A stretch of DNA of 64,000 bases from Evansella halocellulosilytica (GCF_002335745.1 NZ_NIST01000001.1:642761-706760), one strand, 5' to 3'. Counted from the stretch's first letter, positions 51,509-62,520 are shown. Translations and numbers: made by a program. The notes: a model not told the origin generated them from the sequence alone.

Positions 51509-53983
51509 ATGCAAAGAGTTTCGATTCGACCGTTTGGAGGACAAGCTTCTGCAATCGTCAATAGTGTAAAACCGTTTATGTTTTCTGGAAAGAAGGAGGA
51601 AACGAAGAAAACGAATGATGACATTAAAACAACTTCTTGGCGTACCACACTCATTGTTATTGCGTTAGGCTTATTACTTGGTCGTGCGGTAATTTTACTA
51701 GAAATGCTTCCTTTTGCCATCCCGTTTTTAGCAGTCATTTTTTATTGGAAAAAGAAGTATACATTAATCGCAGGATTATCATTGATTGCAGGGTCTGTAA
51801 CCGTATCATTGCCATTTGCCGGTTATACGACGATCGCTGTTTGCCTTTATTTGTTATTACAAGGCTTGTTTCAAAAATATGCAACAAAGCAGCAGTTTAT
51901 TCCTCCGATCGTCTTTATGACAGTCTTAACAGCTAGTTACAGTACTTCATTTTTAATGAATGGACATGCTATGTATCATTTTATTACAGCATTAATTGAA
52001 GCGGGGTTAGCTCTCGTTGTGACGATGATCTTTTTGCAAAGTATCCCTTTAGTGATGGAGAAGCGAAAGAAATTAACGCTGAAACATGAAGAAATTGTAT
52101 GTTTAGTTATTTTGCTTGCATCTTTAATGACCGGAACTGTAGGCTGGCTCATCTATTCATTGTCAGTTGAACATATTCTTGCTAGATATCTTGTTCTCAT
52201 TTTTGCGTTTGTCGGCGGAGCTGCAATTGGAACAACAGTCGGGGTTGTTGTTGGCTTGATTTTAAGTTTAGCCAATGTTGCAAACTTATTTTATATGAGT
52301 TTGCTAGCGTTTTCTGGACTACTTGGCGGGCTCTTAAAAGAAGGGAAGCGAATATCAGTTGCTTTCGGGCTTATAGTTGGAACGTTATTAATGGGAATGT
52401 ATGGAGATAATCAAGTATCACTTCAGATTTCTTTATATGAAAGTTTAGCAGCGATTGCATTGTTTATGATGACACCTAAACGGTGGACGACTGCTTTATC
52501 AAAATATATACCAGGGACGATCGAGCATTCACAGGAACAACAGCAATATTTACGAAAGATTCGTGATGTTACAGCAGGCAAAGTCGAACAATTCTCTAGC
52601 TTATTCCTTAGTCTGTCTAAAAGCTTTTCATTAATGGAGGCAAATGATGAAAAATCAGACCGTGAACATGAGGTGAATTTATTTTTAAGTAGAGTAACAG
52701 AAAAAACGTGTCAGACGTGTATGCGAAAGCACCAGTGCTGGACACGGAAGTTTTCTGAGACGTATTCGTTAATGGAGCAAATTATGGAGGAGTGTGAAAC
52801 AGAAGGTGACGTTAAAAACCGCCAGCTATTAACGAAGTGGAATCGTCATTGTATGATCGATGACCGAGTAATCGATGTTGTCAAAAAGGAATTGAGTCAT
52901 TATAAGGCGAGTAAACATTTAAAACGCCAGCTAATTGAAAGCAGAAGGCTTGTCTCTGATCAGCTGAAAGGTGTCTCTAAAGTAATGGAGGATTTCGCGA
53001 AAGATATTCAAAGGGAAAAGAAAGCGCACGAACATCAAGAAGCTGAAATTACAGAGACGATTCAACGTGCCGGGCTAGATGTTGAACTTGTTGAAGTGTA
53101 TCATCTTGACCCTGGAAATATAGATATTGAAATTGTATTGAGCAGCAATGACTTCAATGAAAGTGAGAAGATTGTTGCACCGCTGTTATCGGATATTTTG
53201 CAGGAAACGATCACCGTAAAGCACCTAGAGCCTGCATCTATGTCAGGAAACGAAGTTCGTGCAACTTTTGGATCTACGAAACGATTTATCATGGAAGATG
53301 GAGTGGCCCATGCAGCTAAAGGAGGCAGATGGGTGTCCGGAGACAGCTATTCAACGATGGAGCTCGGTGCAGGCAAATATGCAATGGCAATTAGTGACGG
53401 TATGGGAAATGGTGAGCGCGCTCATATGGAAAGCAGAGAAACGATCGATTTATTAAAAAATATCCTTCGTTCAGGTATTGAAGAGACGGTAGCCATTAAA
53501 TCGATAAATTCCGTATTATCTCTTCGGTCTGATGATGAAGTATTTTCCACTTTAGATTTAGCGATGGTTGATTTGCAAGACGGGTTCGTCAAATTTCTAA
53601 AAGTAGGATCGATCCCTAGTTATATAAAACAGGGAAATCAAGTGAGATCGGTTGAGTCAGGAAATTTACCGATTGGTATTCTTCGGGAATTAGATGTCGA
53701 TGTCGTAACGGAAGAGATGAAAGCAGGAGACCTGCTTATTATGATGAGCGACGGTATTTATGAAGCACCTACTGACATTGAAAATAAAGATGTCTGGTTA
53801 AAACGAATCATTAAAGAAATCGAAACAAAAGATCCACAAGAAGTGGCAGACGTCCTAATGGAAAGAGTAATTCGGGAAAGTGGCGGAGTCATTCACGATG
53901 ATATGACGATTATCGTTGCTAGAATGGAGCATCATACGCCAGAGTGGGCAACGATCAATGTTCCTCAACAGGAATATGCATAA
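51509..53983 (+). CDS. spoIIE: Stage II sporulation protein E, serine phosphatase
   Basis: Protein of 824 residues: about ten membrane segments (about 40-320), a central FtsZ-interacting and regulatory region (about 330-580) and a C-terminal PP2C phosphatase domain (about 590-815) with metal-binding Asp in GDSYS and SDGMGNGERA and a late MSDGIYEAP and HDDMT. SpoIIE dephosphorylates SpoIIAA, freeing sigma-F in the forespore. ATG at 51509 (MQRVSIRPFG) with AGGTGG upstream; the ATG at 51485 lies before that site. Confidence 0.96.
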   Translation: MQRVSIRPFGGQASAIVNSVKPFMFSGKKEETKKTNDDIKTTSWRTTLIVIALGLLLGRAVILLEMLPFAIPFLAVIFYWKKKYTLIAGLSLIAGSVTVSLPFAGYTTIAVCLYLLLQGLFQKYATKQQFIPPIVFMTVLTASYSTSFLMNGHAMYHFITALIEAGLALVVTMIFLQSIPLVMEKRKKLTLKHEEIVCLVILLASLMTGTVGWLIYSLSVEHILARYLVLIFAFVGGAAIGTTVGVVVGLILSLANVANLFYMSLLAFSGLLGGLLKEGKRISVAFGLIVGTLLMGMYGDNQVSLQISLYESLAAIALFMMTPKRWTTALSKYIPGTIEHSQEQQQYLRKIRDVTAGKVEQFSSLFLSLSKSFSLMEANDEKSDREHEVNLFLSRVTEKTCQTCMRKHQCWTRKFSETYSLMEQIMEECETEGDVKNRQLLTKWNRHCMIDDRVIDVVKKELSHYKASKHLKRQLIESRRLVSDQLKGVSKVMEDFAKDIQREKKAHEHQEAEITETIQRAGLDVELVEVYHLDPGNIDIEIVLSSNDFNESEKIVAPLLSDILQETITVKHLEPASMSGNEVRATFGSTKRFIMEDGVAHAAKGGRWVSGDSYSTMELGAGKYAMAISDGMGNGERAHMESRETIDLLKNILRSGIEETVAIKSINSVLSLRSDDEVFSTLDLAMVDLQDGFVKFLKVGSIPSYIKQGNQVRSVESGNLPIGILRELDVDVVTEEMKAGDLLIMMSDGIYEAPTDIENKDVWLKRIIKEIETKDPQEVADVLMERVIRESGGVIHDDMTIIVARMEHHTPEWATINVPQQEYA

Positions 53984-54477
53984 GAATAGCGCAAAGCGAT
54001 TGTCTTTGTAGCGGAAGGTGCCAAACAGCGGTAAAAGCGACAGTTGAAGGCCCTGCATGAACGAGAAGGCTGAAGGGTTACCCACGGAAAGCGAGTATTC
54101 TGAAGCGAAAATCAATATCAAGCAAATTTTTAAAACGATGTAACAATTTGATTCATCTATAAAAACAAACGTGAAAATGTGTTTTCTCCTATGAACCTAG
54201 CACAATTCACGTATAAACATAGATTTTATAAATATGAGTAAACGATGAAAAACCTGTTATAGTGCATATTCAAAAAGGAGGAAAAAATGAGACCGTGTAG
54301 ATCAATACGAAGAAGTTTTGAGTAGCGCAGCGTATGGTGTAAATTGAGTAACAGAGAAACGAGTAAACTCCAAGATACGAAAACGATATTTCCCGGACTT
54401 TTTGAACATCCTCTCATAGTATATTTTCTCTCAATCTTGTAAAAGATGTTACTAATTACGAGATTGGAGGAGAAACG
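53984..54477. other. Intergenic spoIIE-yabS with repeats
   Basis: The first part (54000-54115; AGCGGAAGGTGCC, CCACGGAAAGCGAGTATTCT, GAAGCGAAAATCAA) looks like a degenerate Bacillaceae intergenic repeat but has no second full copy in this window. The right part is family-A copy 5. No gene seen. Confidence 0.5.
54262..54415 (+). repeat. Dispersed repeat family A, copy 5 (complete)
   Basis: GTGCATATTCAAAAAGGAGG at the left and CCCGGACTTTTTGAACATCC at the right. Interior: CGAAGAAGTTTTGAGTAGCG, AGCGTATGGTGTAAA, TTGAGTAACAGAGAAACGAG. Aligns along its length with copy 3 and, inverted, with copy 1. Confidence 0.8.
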
Positions 54478-55215
54478 ATGCATAAAGGAACGTTACGACA
54501 AATTTTATTACTAACAGACGGGTGCTCAAATACTGGGGAAGACCCTGTAGCAATGGCAGCTCTGGCAAAAGAACAAGGGATGACAGTGAATGTGATCGGA
54601 GTCGTCGAACGGAATGAATTAAGTGAACGAGGAGTAACAGAAATCGAAGGCATTGCAGAAGCTGGAGGTGGAATTAGTCAAGTAGTCTATGCGAAGCAGT
54701 TATCACAAACGGTTCAAATGGTGACGAGGAAAGCGATGACTCAAACAATTCAAGGAGTTGTCACGAAAGAACTGCAGCAAATACTAGGTGAAGAGAAGGA
54801 AATAGAAGATGTAGAGCCAGATAAACGAGGAGAATTAATGGAAGTAGTAGATGACTTAGGGGAAACGATGGATTTAGAAGTGTTTATATTAGTTGATACG
54901 AGTGCAAGTATGAAAAATAAACTGCCAATGGTCCAGGAAGCATTAATAGATTTATCGGTAAGTTTACAATCGAGAACAGGGAATAATGAATTTACGTTAT
55001 ATTCATTTCCCGGGAAAAGGAAAGATGTCGAAAAATTGATAAATTGGACCCCTCACTTTGATTCATTATCAAATGCATTTAAAAAACTATCTACTTCAGG
55101 GGTGACTCCGACAGGTCCTGCTTTGCAAGAGGCAATTCGGCTGATGCTGAAAAGAATGAAGAAGCGAGGTTCGGACGATGAGGGAATTGAGTTCGAAGAA
55201 GAATCAAGTATGTAA
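54478..55215 (+). CDS. yabS: YabS-like von Willebrand A domain protein
   Basis: Protein of 245 residues. The opening (RQILLLTDGCSNTGEDPVAM) and the later LEVFILVDTSASMKNKLPMV resemble vWA domains, the second with a DTSAS metal-binding motif, and SGVTPTGPALQEAI follows. Function unknown; expressed with the kinase gene yabT in sporulating Bacillus. ATG at 54478 after GGAGGAG. Overlaps yabT by 38 bases. Confidence 0.87.
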   Translation: MHKGTLRQILLLTDGCSNTGEDPVAMAALAKEQGMTVNVIGVVERNELSERGVTEIEGIAEAGGGISQVVYAKQLSQTVQMVTRKAMTQTIQGVVTKELQQILGEEKEIEDVEPDKRGELMEVVDDLGETMDLEVFILVDTSASMKNKLPMVQEALIDLSVSLQSRTGNNEFTLYSFPGKRKDVEKLINWTPHFDSLSNAFKKLSTSGVTPTGPALQEAIRLMLKRMKKRGSDDEGIEFEEESSM

Positions 55216-56179
55216 ATTATCTATTAATGAGCAGATTACCGGAAAGTGGCAGAAAAAGACTTACCGTATTATTAGAGAATTAGGATACGGAGCAACAGGT
55301 ACGGTCTACCTTGTTGACTCTGATCGCGGTCCCTTAGCACTTAAAATTGCGAGTGAAGCGATGTCCATTTCTTCTGAAGTGAATGTCCTCCGCCACTTTT
55401 CTAAGGTTCAAGGTCCGTCACTCGGGCCTTCTTTTTTTGATGTAGATGATTACGTTTTTCGTGGGAAAGTATATCCTTTTTATACGATGGAATACATTAA
55501 CGGCCAGCCGTTTTTGCCATTTTTAAAAGCGAAGGGACCAGAGTGGATTCGTGTATTATCGATCCAGCTGTTAAACGATCTACAAAAGCTTCATGAGATC
55601 GGTTGGATTTTTGGGGATTTAAAACCAGAAAACTTACTCGTAACGGAGAACCCGACACGAGTTAGGTGGCTTGATGTCGGTGGTATGACAAGGACCGGCC
55701 GAAGTATAAAAGAGTTTACCGAGTTTTTTGACCGTGGTTACTGGGGTCTTGGAAGCCGAAAAGCAGAATCTAGTTATGATTTATTTTCAGTCTCAATGTT
55801 AATGATTAATTGCGCTTATCCTTCAAGATTTGAAAAGGCTGGAAAGGATGGGAAGTCGTTTTTAGTTAATAAAGTGAAGAAAAGGGCGATATTACACCCT
55901 TATATGCCAATCATTTTGAAAGGGTTGGATGGCAAATATCTTTCAGCTAATGACATGAAGCGAGATTTATTGGAGCTCATTCAGTCTCCAGCAAGTAATA
56001 AACGTAACGACAATCAACGGAATAAAAAGATGAGGCGTTATCAACCAAGTAATAGGAAAAAAAGGTCGAACGCTGATACGTTTGGAAAAAGTAGGTGGTT
56101 AGGGGTCTTTGAATCATTGCTTGTTGCCTCTTTTCTTCTTATTCTATATATTCTATACTTATTTGGACAAAACGTTTAA
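55178..56179 (+). CDS. yabT: Serine/threonine protein kinase YabT
   Basis: Hanks-type kinase of 333 residues with a C-terminal membrane segment (about 308-328). Gly loop ELGYGATGTVYLV, ATP Lys in LALKIAS, catalytic loop IFGDLKPENLLV, and LDVGGMT in place of DFG. YabT is a DNA-activated kinase of sporulating B. subtilis that phosphorylates RecA, AbrB and EF-Tu. No PASTA domains. ATG at 55178 after GAGG. The VGG change from DFG is usual in this subfamily, as far as I can judge. Confidence 0.9.
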   Translation: MRELSSKKNQVCKLSINEQITGKWQKKTYRIIRELGYGATGTVYLVDSDRGPLALKIASEAMSISSEVNVLRHFSKVQGPSLGPSFFDVDDYVFRGKVYPFYTMEYINGQPFLPFLKAKGPEWIRVLSIQLLNDLQKLHEIGWIFGDLKPENLLVTENPTRVRWLDVGGMTRTGRSIKEFTEFFDRGYWGLGSRKAESSYDLFSVSMLMINCAYPSRFEKAGKDGKSFLVNKVKKRAILHPYMPIILKGLDGKYLSANDMKRDLLELIQSPASNKRNDNQRNKKMRRYQPSNRKKRSNADTFGKSRWLGVFESLLVASFLLILYILYLFGQNV

Positions 56180-56218
56180 CAAATTTGGATAGCTTAGCCA
56201 AGACAGGAGGAAGCTGCC

Positions 56219-56977
56219 ATGTCCAAAGCAGATGAAGTGATGGACATCTGTTTACTAGCTGGAGACATTATGTTGAAATATGGCGCAGAAACGTATCGCG
56301 TTGAAGAGACGTTGGAGCGCATGGCTAAAGCCGCTTCGTTTAAAAATGTCCATTGTTTTGCAACTACAACGGGAATATTTTTGTCTTTTGAAGAGAGAAA
56401 AGGGAAAGAAGATCTCATGCAAATGGTTCGGATTGATGATCGAATGCAGGATTTAAATAAAGTGACAGAAGTAAACCAAGTATCAAGAGAATTTGTTGCT
56501 GGACAATTAACGGTAGAAGAAGCACATGAGAAGCTGGTTAACATCGAGAAAGCTCCTGTTCAATATCCACTGTGGCTTATTCACTTTTGTGCAGGGATAG
56601 CAGGAAGTGGTTTTTCCTACTTATTTGGCGGGGGATGGTTCGATCTCATTCCAGCCTTTTTCGCCGCTCTTATTTCCAGTTTAGTTGTCGTTGAATTTGA
56701 ACGGTACTTCAGAGTTCGTTTTGCTGCAGAATTTGTCGCTGCCTTTAGTGGGGGAACGACTGCAATATTACTTGTTTATTTCGGGCTTGGGAATAGCCTT
56801 GATCAAATTATTATCGGATCGTTAATGCCGTTAGTACCTGGTGTGCCTTTGACTAATGCGGTGCGTGACTTAATGTCTGGAGATTTAATCGCTGGTGTAA
56901 GTCGCGGGGCTGAAGCACTGTTAACTTCATTATCGATTGCGAGCGGAATTGCGTTAACAATTTCTTTGTTCGTATAA
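56219..56977 (+). CDS. ThrE/YjjP-type threonine/serine exporter N-terminal half
   Basis: Protein of 252 residues: soluble N-terminal part with the conserved DICLLAGDIMLKYGAETYRVEE and CFATTTGIF, then four or five membrane segments from about 125. Belongs to the DUF1212 (YjjP) family, whose members export Thr/Ser or, in E. coli YjjPB, succinate. ATG at 56219 after AGGAGG. Its partner follows after 53 bases. Confidence 0.88.
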   Translation: MSKADEVMDICLLAGDIMLKYGAETYRVEETLERMAKAASFKNVHCFATTTGIFLSFEERKGKEDLMQMVRIDDRMQDLNKVTEVNQVSREFVAGQLTVEEAHEKLVNIEKAPVQYPLWLIHFCAGIAGSGFSYLFGGGWFDLIPAFFAALISSLVVVEFERYFRVRFAAEFVAAFSGGTTAILLVYFGLGNSLDQIIIGSLMPLVPGVPLTNAVRDLMSGDLIAGVSRGAEALLTSLSIASGIALTISLFV

Positions 56978-57030
56978 TGTGACATGTGGCTGAATAGAAT
57001 AGATACATCGTTTTTGAAAGGTGGGGCGTC

Positions 57031-57480
57031 ATGCAGCTTTTGATTGAGCTTATCATTACATTTTTTGCGATTATCAGTTTTGGTGTCATCTTTAGTGTAC
57101 CAAAAAGGGCACTTTTAATAGGCGGCAGTATTGGAATGGTCACCTGGGGAGTTTTGCAGTTTGGATTGACCTTCGCTGCGTCGACTGTATTTGCAACAGC
57201 CCTTGCTTCACTAACAGCAGCAACAATCGCACATTTACTTGCCAAAAAAATCAAAATACCTGTTACGACTTTGGCAATTCCGGGAATCTTACCACTTGTA
57301 CCAGGGAGCCGCGCATACTTTACGATGTTATCGTTCGTAGAAGGTAATTACATACAGGGTCTTGAGTTTGGGGTAGAAACGATGCTTCAAGCTGGTGCTA
57401 TTGCAGCTGGGCTTGTTTTTGCACTTTCGATATTTTCGTTAGGGAAAGGGATTGGCCACCGTTATGAACCCAACCATTAA
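57031..57480 (+). CDS. ThrE_2/YjjB-type exporter C-terminal half
   Basis: Protein of 149 residues with about four membrane segments, of the ThrE_2 (DUF3815, YjjB) family (SFGVIFSVPKRALLIGG, IPGILPLVPGSRAYFTML). Works with the preceding gene as a split ThrE exporter. ATG at 57031 after AGGTGGGG. It overlaps tilS by 17 bases. The pair is absent from this place in B. subtilis. Confidence 0.88.
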   Translation: MQLLIELIITFFAIISFGVIFSVPKRALLIGGSIGMVTWGVLQFGLTFAASTVFATALASLTAATIAHLLAKKIKIPVTTLAIPGILPLVPGSRAYFTMLSFVEGNYIQGLEFGVETMLQAGAIAAGLVFALSIFSLGKGIGHRYEPNH

Positions 57481-58876
57481 TACTGTAAAATCGTTCATTC
57501 TAAAGCATGAGCTAGTAAGTAAAAATGACCATATTATGATCGCTGTTTCCGGTGGACCAGACAGTATCGCACTTTTGCATTTTTTTTATCATCATTATAG
57601 AGGGGATTGTAAATTAAGTGTTGGACATGTTGAGCACGGTTTAAGAGGAAGTGAATCTGTAGAAGATTTACATTTTGTTAAACAAATTTGTAGTGACTTA
57701 GGGGTTCCGTTTTATTCCTTTCGCGGTGATGTCGCTGCAGTGAAAGAGGCTAAAGGAGTATCAACTCAGGAAGCTGCACGTGAAGTGAGATATACGTGGT
57801 TTTATAAAAAAATGGACGAAATCAGTGCAAATAAAATTGCATTCGGTCATCATGGAGATGATCAAATTGAAACAGTAATGATGCGGCAAGTTAGAGGAAG
57901 TTATGACGGATTAAAAGGAATGCCTGTAAAGCGCCACATAGGAAATAAACAGCTGATCCGTCCTTTGTTATGTTTAAATAAAAAGCAAGTGATCGATTAT
58001 TGCGATCAGAACGATTTATCATACCGAATTGATTCTTCAAATGAGAAGGATGATTACCAGCGGAACCGATTCAGGAACAATGTTTTACCATTCATTCAGT
58101 CGGAAAATCCGAATGCACATACGGTTTTCCAAAAACAAAGTGAATGGTTAACAGATGATTTTCAACTTCTCGAACAATTAGCTGAAAAAGCGCTTCACGA
58201 ATCGTTACAAAAAAAAGATCCTCAAGAAGTGATCTTATGTAAAGAGCGTTTTCTTCATATCCCAATCTCTTTACAAAGGAGGGTACTTCATCTAATATTA
58301 AACTATCTGTCAGTAAATGTGGAACGGGAAATTTCAAGCGATCATATTGAAGACTTGGTAACATTCATACATAAACAAAATCCTTCAGGGTCACTTCACC
58401 TTCCTGATGGGATACGTGTTAGAAAATCTTACGATGATTGTATTTTTTCTGATCAAAGCTTTATGAATAAAAAGAAACAGTTACCATTGAAGAAGATTTC
58501 AGTTCCGGGAATGATCCGCTTAGATCAGGGGAAAATAACCGCTGAGATTATGAAAAAAGGAAATCAGCTTTCACATGAAGCATCGGTTTTTTTAGCTGAT
58601 TACGAAAAATTAGTTTTTCCGTTATATGTTCGATCAAGACAATCAGGGGATCGCATCTCTCCAATTGGAATGAATGGCTCAAAAAAGATAAAGGATTTGT
58701 TTATTGATCATAAAGTCCCTCATTCAAAACGAGATGAATGGCCGATTATTACGGATGAAAATGGAAATGTTTTATGGGTTCCTTCCTTAAAACGATCTAA
58801 GCATGCGTTAATTGATGAGAATACGGAAAAAATACTCGTTCTTCGATATGATCTGGAGAATCATGTTATTCCGTGA
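57464..58876 (+). CDS. tilS: tRNA(Ile)-lysidine synthase TilS
   Basis: N-type ATP pyrophosphatase of 470 residues that converts C34 to lysidine in tRNA-Ile(CAU). PP-loop VSGGPDS (28-34), GHHGDDQIETVMMR, RPLL, and SNEKDDYQRNRFRNNVLP with conserved DxxRNRxR; C-terminal substrate domains present. ATG at 57464 (MNPTINTVKSF), inside the previous gene, with AAAGGG upstream. Confidence 0.94.
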   Translation: MNPTINTVKSFILKHELVSKNDHIMIAVSGGPDSIALLHFFYHHYRGDCKLSVGHVEHGLRGSESVEDLHFVKQICSDLGVPFYSFRGDVAAVKEAKGVSTQEAAREVRYTWFYKKMDEISANKIAFGHHGDDQIETVMMRQVRGSYDGLKGMPVKRHIGNKQLIRPLLCLNKKQVIDYCDQNDLSYRIDSSNEKDDYQRNRFRNNVLPFIQSENPNAHTVFQKQSEWLTDDFQLLEQLAEKALHESLQKKDPQEVILCKERFLHIPISLQRRVLHLILNYLSVNVEREISSDHIEDLVTFIHKQNPSGSLHLPDGIRVRKSYDDCIFSDQSFMNKKKQLPLKKISVPGMIRLDQGKITAEIMKKGNQLSHEASVFLADYEKLVFPLYVRSRQSGDRISPIGMNGSKKIKDLFIDHKVPHSKRDEWPIITDENGNVLWVPSLKRSKHALIDENTEKILVLRYDLENHVIP

Positions 58877-58933
58877 GAATATACATAACAATTCGTTCAC
58901 AGAGATACTTACTAGGAGGTTCATTTAATCACT

Positions 58934-59473
58934 ATGAGAGACGATATTAAAGAAGTATTGATATCTGAAGAAGAAATTCAACAAAAAGTTGATGAATTAG
59001 GGAAGCAAATAACGGAAGAATATGAAGGAAGGTTTCCACTTGTTATTGGAGTATTAAAAGGATCATTGCCATTCATGGGCGACTTGATCAAAAAAATTGA
59101 TACTCATGTCGAACTGGATTTAATGGATGTTTCAAGTTATGGTAATGAAACGGTTTCATCAGGAGAGGTTAAAATCGTCAAAGATTTAAATACATCTGTA
59201 GAAGGACGTGATGTATTAATTCTTGAAGATATTATCGACAGTGGATTGACATTAAGCTACTTAGTGAAGCTGTTCCACTATCGCAAGGCTAAATCGGTAA
59301 AAGTAGTAACACTATTAGACAAACCAGATGGGCGTAAAGTCGACCTTGTGCCAGATGTGGCAGGCTTTGTAGTTCCAGACGAGTTTGTCGTTGGGTACGG
59401 ACTCGACTATGCTGAACGCTATCGAAACCTCCCATTTATCGGTATTTTGAAGCCGGAAATTTATGAAAGTTAA
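58934..59473 (+). CDS. hprT: Hypoxanthine phosphoribosyltransferase
   Basis: Purine salvage enzyme of 179 residues. [16 protein letters not shown] and the PRPP motif [14 protein letters not shown] (95-108) identify it; [13 protein letters not shown] and [19 protein letters not shown] complete the active site. ATG at 58934 with AGGAGGT about 13 bases upstream, a long spacing. tilS-hprT-ftsH is the conserved order. Confidence 0.95.
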   Translation: MRDDIKEVLISEEEIQQKVDELGKQITEEYEGRFPLVIGVLKGSLPFMGDLIKKIDTHVELDLMDVSSYGNETVSSGEVKIVKDLNTSVEGRDVLILEDIIDSGLTLSYLVKLFHYRKAKSVKVVTLLDKPDGRKVDLVPDVAGFVVPDEFVVGYGLDYAERYRNLPFIGILKPEIYES

Positions 59474-59543
59474 TTAATTGTAGTGTAAGATACTTATGTG
59501 GTAATATTATCTAAGTGTAATTGACCGTGGGAGGAGGTAAAGA

Positions 59544-61610
59544 ATGAATCGGATTTTTCGTAATACAATTTTTTATTTATTGATTTTCTTAATTATTGTG
59601 GGGGTAGTCAGTATTTTTCAAAGCCCGCAAACAGAAACTGAGGAAATCACTTTTGATAAATTCCAAGAGCTACTTGAAACAGGACAAGTTGATTCATTAA
59701 ATATTCAACCTAAAAATGATGTATATGCCGTACGCGGTCAGGAAGTTGGAGCTGAGGAAGATCACTTTTTCACAGTCAATATCCCTGATCTACCTTCATT
59801 CTTAGAAGTCGTCATTGCATCTACAGATGGTGGAGAAGGACTTAATGATCTTGTGTTTGAACAAGCAGATGAGCCTAGTGGCTGGTTAAACTTCTTTACC
59901 ATGTTAATACCGTTTGTGATTATTTTCATCCTCTTCTTCTTCTTGTTGAGCCAGGCTCAAGGCGGCGGGAGCCGAGTGATGAACTTTGGTAAGAGTAAAG
60001 CAAAGTTAGTTAGTGAGGATAAGAAAAAAGCACGCTTTAAAGATGTTGCTGGTGCGGATGAAGAAAAGCAAGAGCTTGTAGAAGTTGTTGATTTCTTAAA
60101 AGATCCACGTAAGTTCTCGCAAATTGGCGCACGTATTCCTAAAGGGGTACTTCTAGTAGGACCTCCTGGTACAGGTAAGACACTTCTTGCTCGTGCAGTC
60201 GCAGGTGAAGCTGGCGTACCGTTCTTCTCTATTAGTGGTTCTGACTTCGTAGAGATGTTTGTCGGTGTCGGTGCATCACGTGTACGTGACTTATTTGAAA
60301 ATGCTAAGAAAAACGCTCCATGTATTATTTTTATTGATGAAATTGATGCAGTTGGTAGACGCCGCGGAGCAGGACTTGGCGGTGGGCATGATGAGCGTGA
60401 GCAAACATTAAACCAATTACTAGTTGAAATGGACGGATTTGGTGTCAATGAAGGGATTATTTTAATTGCCGCTACGAACCGTGCAGATATTCTTGACCCT
60501 GCGTTGTTACGTCCAGGACGTTTTGATCGTCAAATTATGGTAGGGCGTCCAGATGTAAATGGTCGTGAACAAGTGTTAGAAGTTCATGCGAAGAATAAAC
60601 CACTTGCTGAAGACGTTGATTTAAAAACAATTGCTCAACGTACGCCAGGGTTCTCTGGAGCGGACTTAGAGAATTTGTTAAATGAGGCAGCTTTAGTATC
60701 AGCAAGATCGAATAAAGAAAAAATTGATATGGAAGCAGTTGAAGAAGCAATTGACCGTACGATTGCAGGTCCATCTAAGAAGAGCCGTGTCATTTCTGAA
60801 AAAGAGAAAAACATTGTCGCTCACCATGAGGCCGGTCATACGGTTGTCGGTGTGAAACTGGAAAGTGCTGATATGGTCCATAAAGTAACGATTGTCCCTC
60901 GAGGTCAAGCTGGCGGTTATGCGATGATGCTTCCGAAAGAAGATCGTTACTTCATGACAAAACCAGAGCTGCTTGATAAAATTGTCGGCCTTCTAGGAGG
61001 ACGTGTCGCTGAAGAAATCATTTTCGGTGAAGTGAGTACAGGCGCACATAATGACTTCCAAAGAGCGACAGGCATTGCCCGTAAAATGGTAATGGAATAT
61101 GGTATGAGTGAAAAACTCGGACCAATTCAATTCGGTAGTACGCAAGGTGAAGTATTCCTTGGAAGAGACATTAATAACGAACAAAACTACAGTGATGCGA
61201 TTGCTCATGAAATTGACCTTGAAGTACAACGTATTTTAAAGGAATCTTATGAGCGTTGTAAGCAAATTCTTCAAGAAAATGAAGATAGCTTAAAATTGGT
61301 TGCTGAGACGTTAATGGAGCATGAAACGCTAGATGCTCAGCAAATTAACTCACTAATTGAAGAAGGCAAATTGCCAGATGATCACCATATGACGAAGAAA
61401 ATGAATGGTGAACATGAAAATACTTCTGAAAAAAATGACCAAGATGTGAAAGTAAACATCCAAGGGAAAGAAACAAATAAAAATAATGATTCTGATGTCG
61501 TCGACTCATCTGATTCCGTTGAAGAAAGTACAGAGAACACGGCTGATAATCAAGAATATTCATCTGAGGACAGTGACAGCTTGAACGATGAAGAGAACAA
61601 AAAAGACTAA
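59544..61610 (+). CDS. ftsH: ATP-dependent zinc metalloprotease FtsH
   Basis: Membrane-anchored AAA protease of 688 residues. Two membrane segments (about 8-25 and 115-135) around an extracytoplasmic domain; Walker A GPPGTGKT (206-213), Walker [36 protein letters not shown]; zinc site HEAGH (428-432) with the third ligand Asp about 75 residues on. The C-terminal tail after about 620 is long and acidic (Asn, Asp, Glu, Ser). ATG at 59544 after GGAGGAGG. Confidence 0.97.
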   Translation: MNRIFRNTIFYLLIFLIIVGVVSIFQSPQTETEEITFDKFQELLETGQVDSLNIQPKNDVYAVRGQEVGAEEDHFFTVNIPDLPSFLEVVIASTDGGEGLNDLVFEQADEPSGWLNFFTMLIPFVIIFILFFFLLSQAQGGGSRVMNFGKSKAKLVSEDKKKARFKDVAGADEEKQELVEVVDFLKDPRKFSQIGARIPKGVLLVGPPGTGKTLLARAVAGEAGVPFFSISGSDFVEMFVGVGASRVRDLFENAKKNAPCIIFIDEIDAVGRRRGAGLGGGHDEREQTLNQLLVEMDGFGVNEGIILIAATNRADILDPALLRPGRFDRQIMVGRPDVNGREQVLEVHAKNKPLAEDVDLKTIAQRTPGFSGADLENLLNEAALVSARSNKEKIDMEAVEEAIDRTIAGPSKKSRVISEKEKNIVAHHEAGHTVVGVKLESADMVHKVTIVPRGQAGGYAMMLPKEDRYFMTKPELLDKIVGLLGGRVAEEIIFGEVSTGAHNDFQRATGIARKMVMEYGMSEKLGPIQFGSTQGEVFLGRDINNEQNYSDAIAHEIDLEVQRILKESYERCKQILQENEDSLKLVAETLMEHETLDAQQINSLIEEGKLPDDHHMTKKMNGEHENTSEKNDQDVKVNIQGKETNKNNDSDVVDSSDSVEESTENTADNQEYSSEDSDSLNDEENKKD

Positions 61611-61674
61611 TAAAAAACTTCAAAAAGGTTAGGATGAGATCCTTAGTCCACTTCCTATTCTTTTTGAAAAGCAT

Positions 61675-61707
61675 AAAAAAGGGGTGTCTAATTTAGGCAC
61701 CCTTTTT
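61675..61707 (+). terminator. Terminator of ftsH
   Basis: AAAAAGGGGTGTCT and AGGCACCCTTTTT arms around a short loop. Confidence 0.85.
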
Positions 61708-61755
61708 ACGTGAATAATTGTTGAAGAATGATTTTTCCAAGGTGGTGGCAGAAAT

Positions 61756-62520
61756 ATGATTTTAGTGATGGACGTTGGGAATACGAATATCGCATTAGGG
61801 GTATATGAAAAAGAGGACTTGAAATATCATTGGCGCATTGGCACAGATTCTTCAAAGACAGAGGACGAATATGCAATGGTCATCAAAAGCTTATTCAGTC
61901 ACGTCGAGGAGACGTTTAATGAGGTGGAAGGGGTTATTATTTCCTCTGTCGTACCGCCAATTATGTATACATTGGAGCAAATGTGTAAGAAGTACCTTCA
62001 TATTACACCAAAAATAATCGGACCTGGCATTAAAACAGGTTTGAATATTAAGTATGATAACCCGAAAGAAGTTGGCTCTGACAGGATTGTCAATGCAGTA
62101 GCAGGGATTCAATTATACGGGACGCCAATCATTATTGTTGATTTTGGTACAGCTACGACGTATTGTTATATAAATGAACAAGGACATTACATCGGAGGAG
62201 CCATTGCGCCAGGTATCCGAATATCGTCGGAAGCTCTTTATAACCGGGCTTCTAAATTGCCACGAATTGAAATAGCTAAGACGAAGCAAATCGTAGGCAA
62301 AAATACTGTCGATGCGATGCAAGCCGGTATTTTATTTGGTTATGTTGGACAAGTGGAAGGAATTGTTTATCGAATGAAAGAACAAGCAAGGCATACACCG
62401 ACAGTCATTGCTACTGGCGGTTTAGCATCAATGATCTCTTCGGAAACGGACGTTATTGATGTGGTCGATCCTTTGCTAACGATTAAAGGGCTGCAACTGA
62501 TCTATCAAAAAAACAAATAA
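61756..62520 (+). CDS. coaX: Type III pantothenate kinase
   Basis: ASKHA-fold kinase of 254 residues, first step of coenzyme A synthesis. Phosphate-1 motif [11 protein letters not shown] (5-15), [23 protein letters not shown] and [17 protein letters not shown] are diagnostic. ATG at 61756 after AGGTGG. In Bacillus it follows ftsH. Confidence 0.96.
   Translation: MILVMDVGNTNIALGVYEKEDLKYHWRIGTDSSKTEDEYAMVIKSLFSHVEETFNEVEGVIISSVVPPIMYTLEQMCKKYLHITPKIIGPGIKTGLNIKYDNPKEVGSDRIVNAVAGIQLYGTPIIIVDFGTATTYCYINEQGHYIGGAIAPGIRISSEALYNRASKLPRIEIAKTKQIVGKNTVDAMQAGILFGYVGQVEGIVYRMKEQARHTPTVIATGGLASMISSETDVIDVVDPLLTIKGLQLIYQKNK

Noticed and set aside
54287-54325. Twelve-codon micro-ORF with AAGGAGG ahead of its ATG inside repeat copy 5
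   Set aside because: Other family-A copies lack the ATG, so the reading frame is not conserved.
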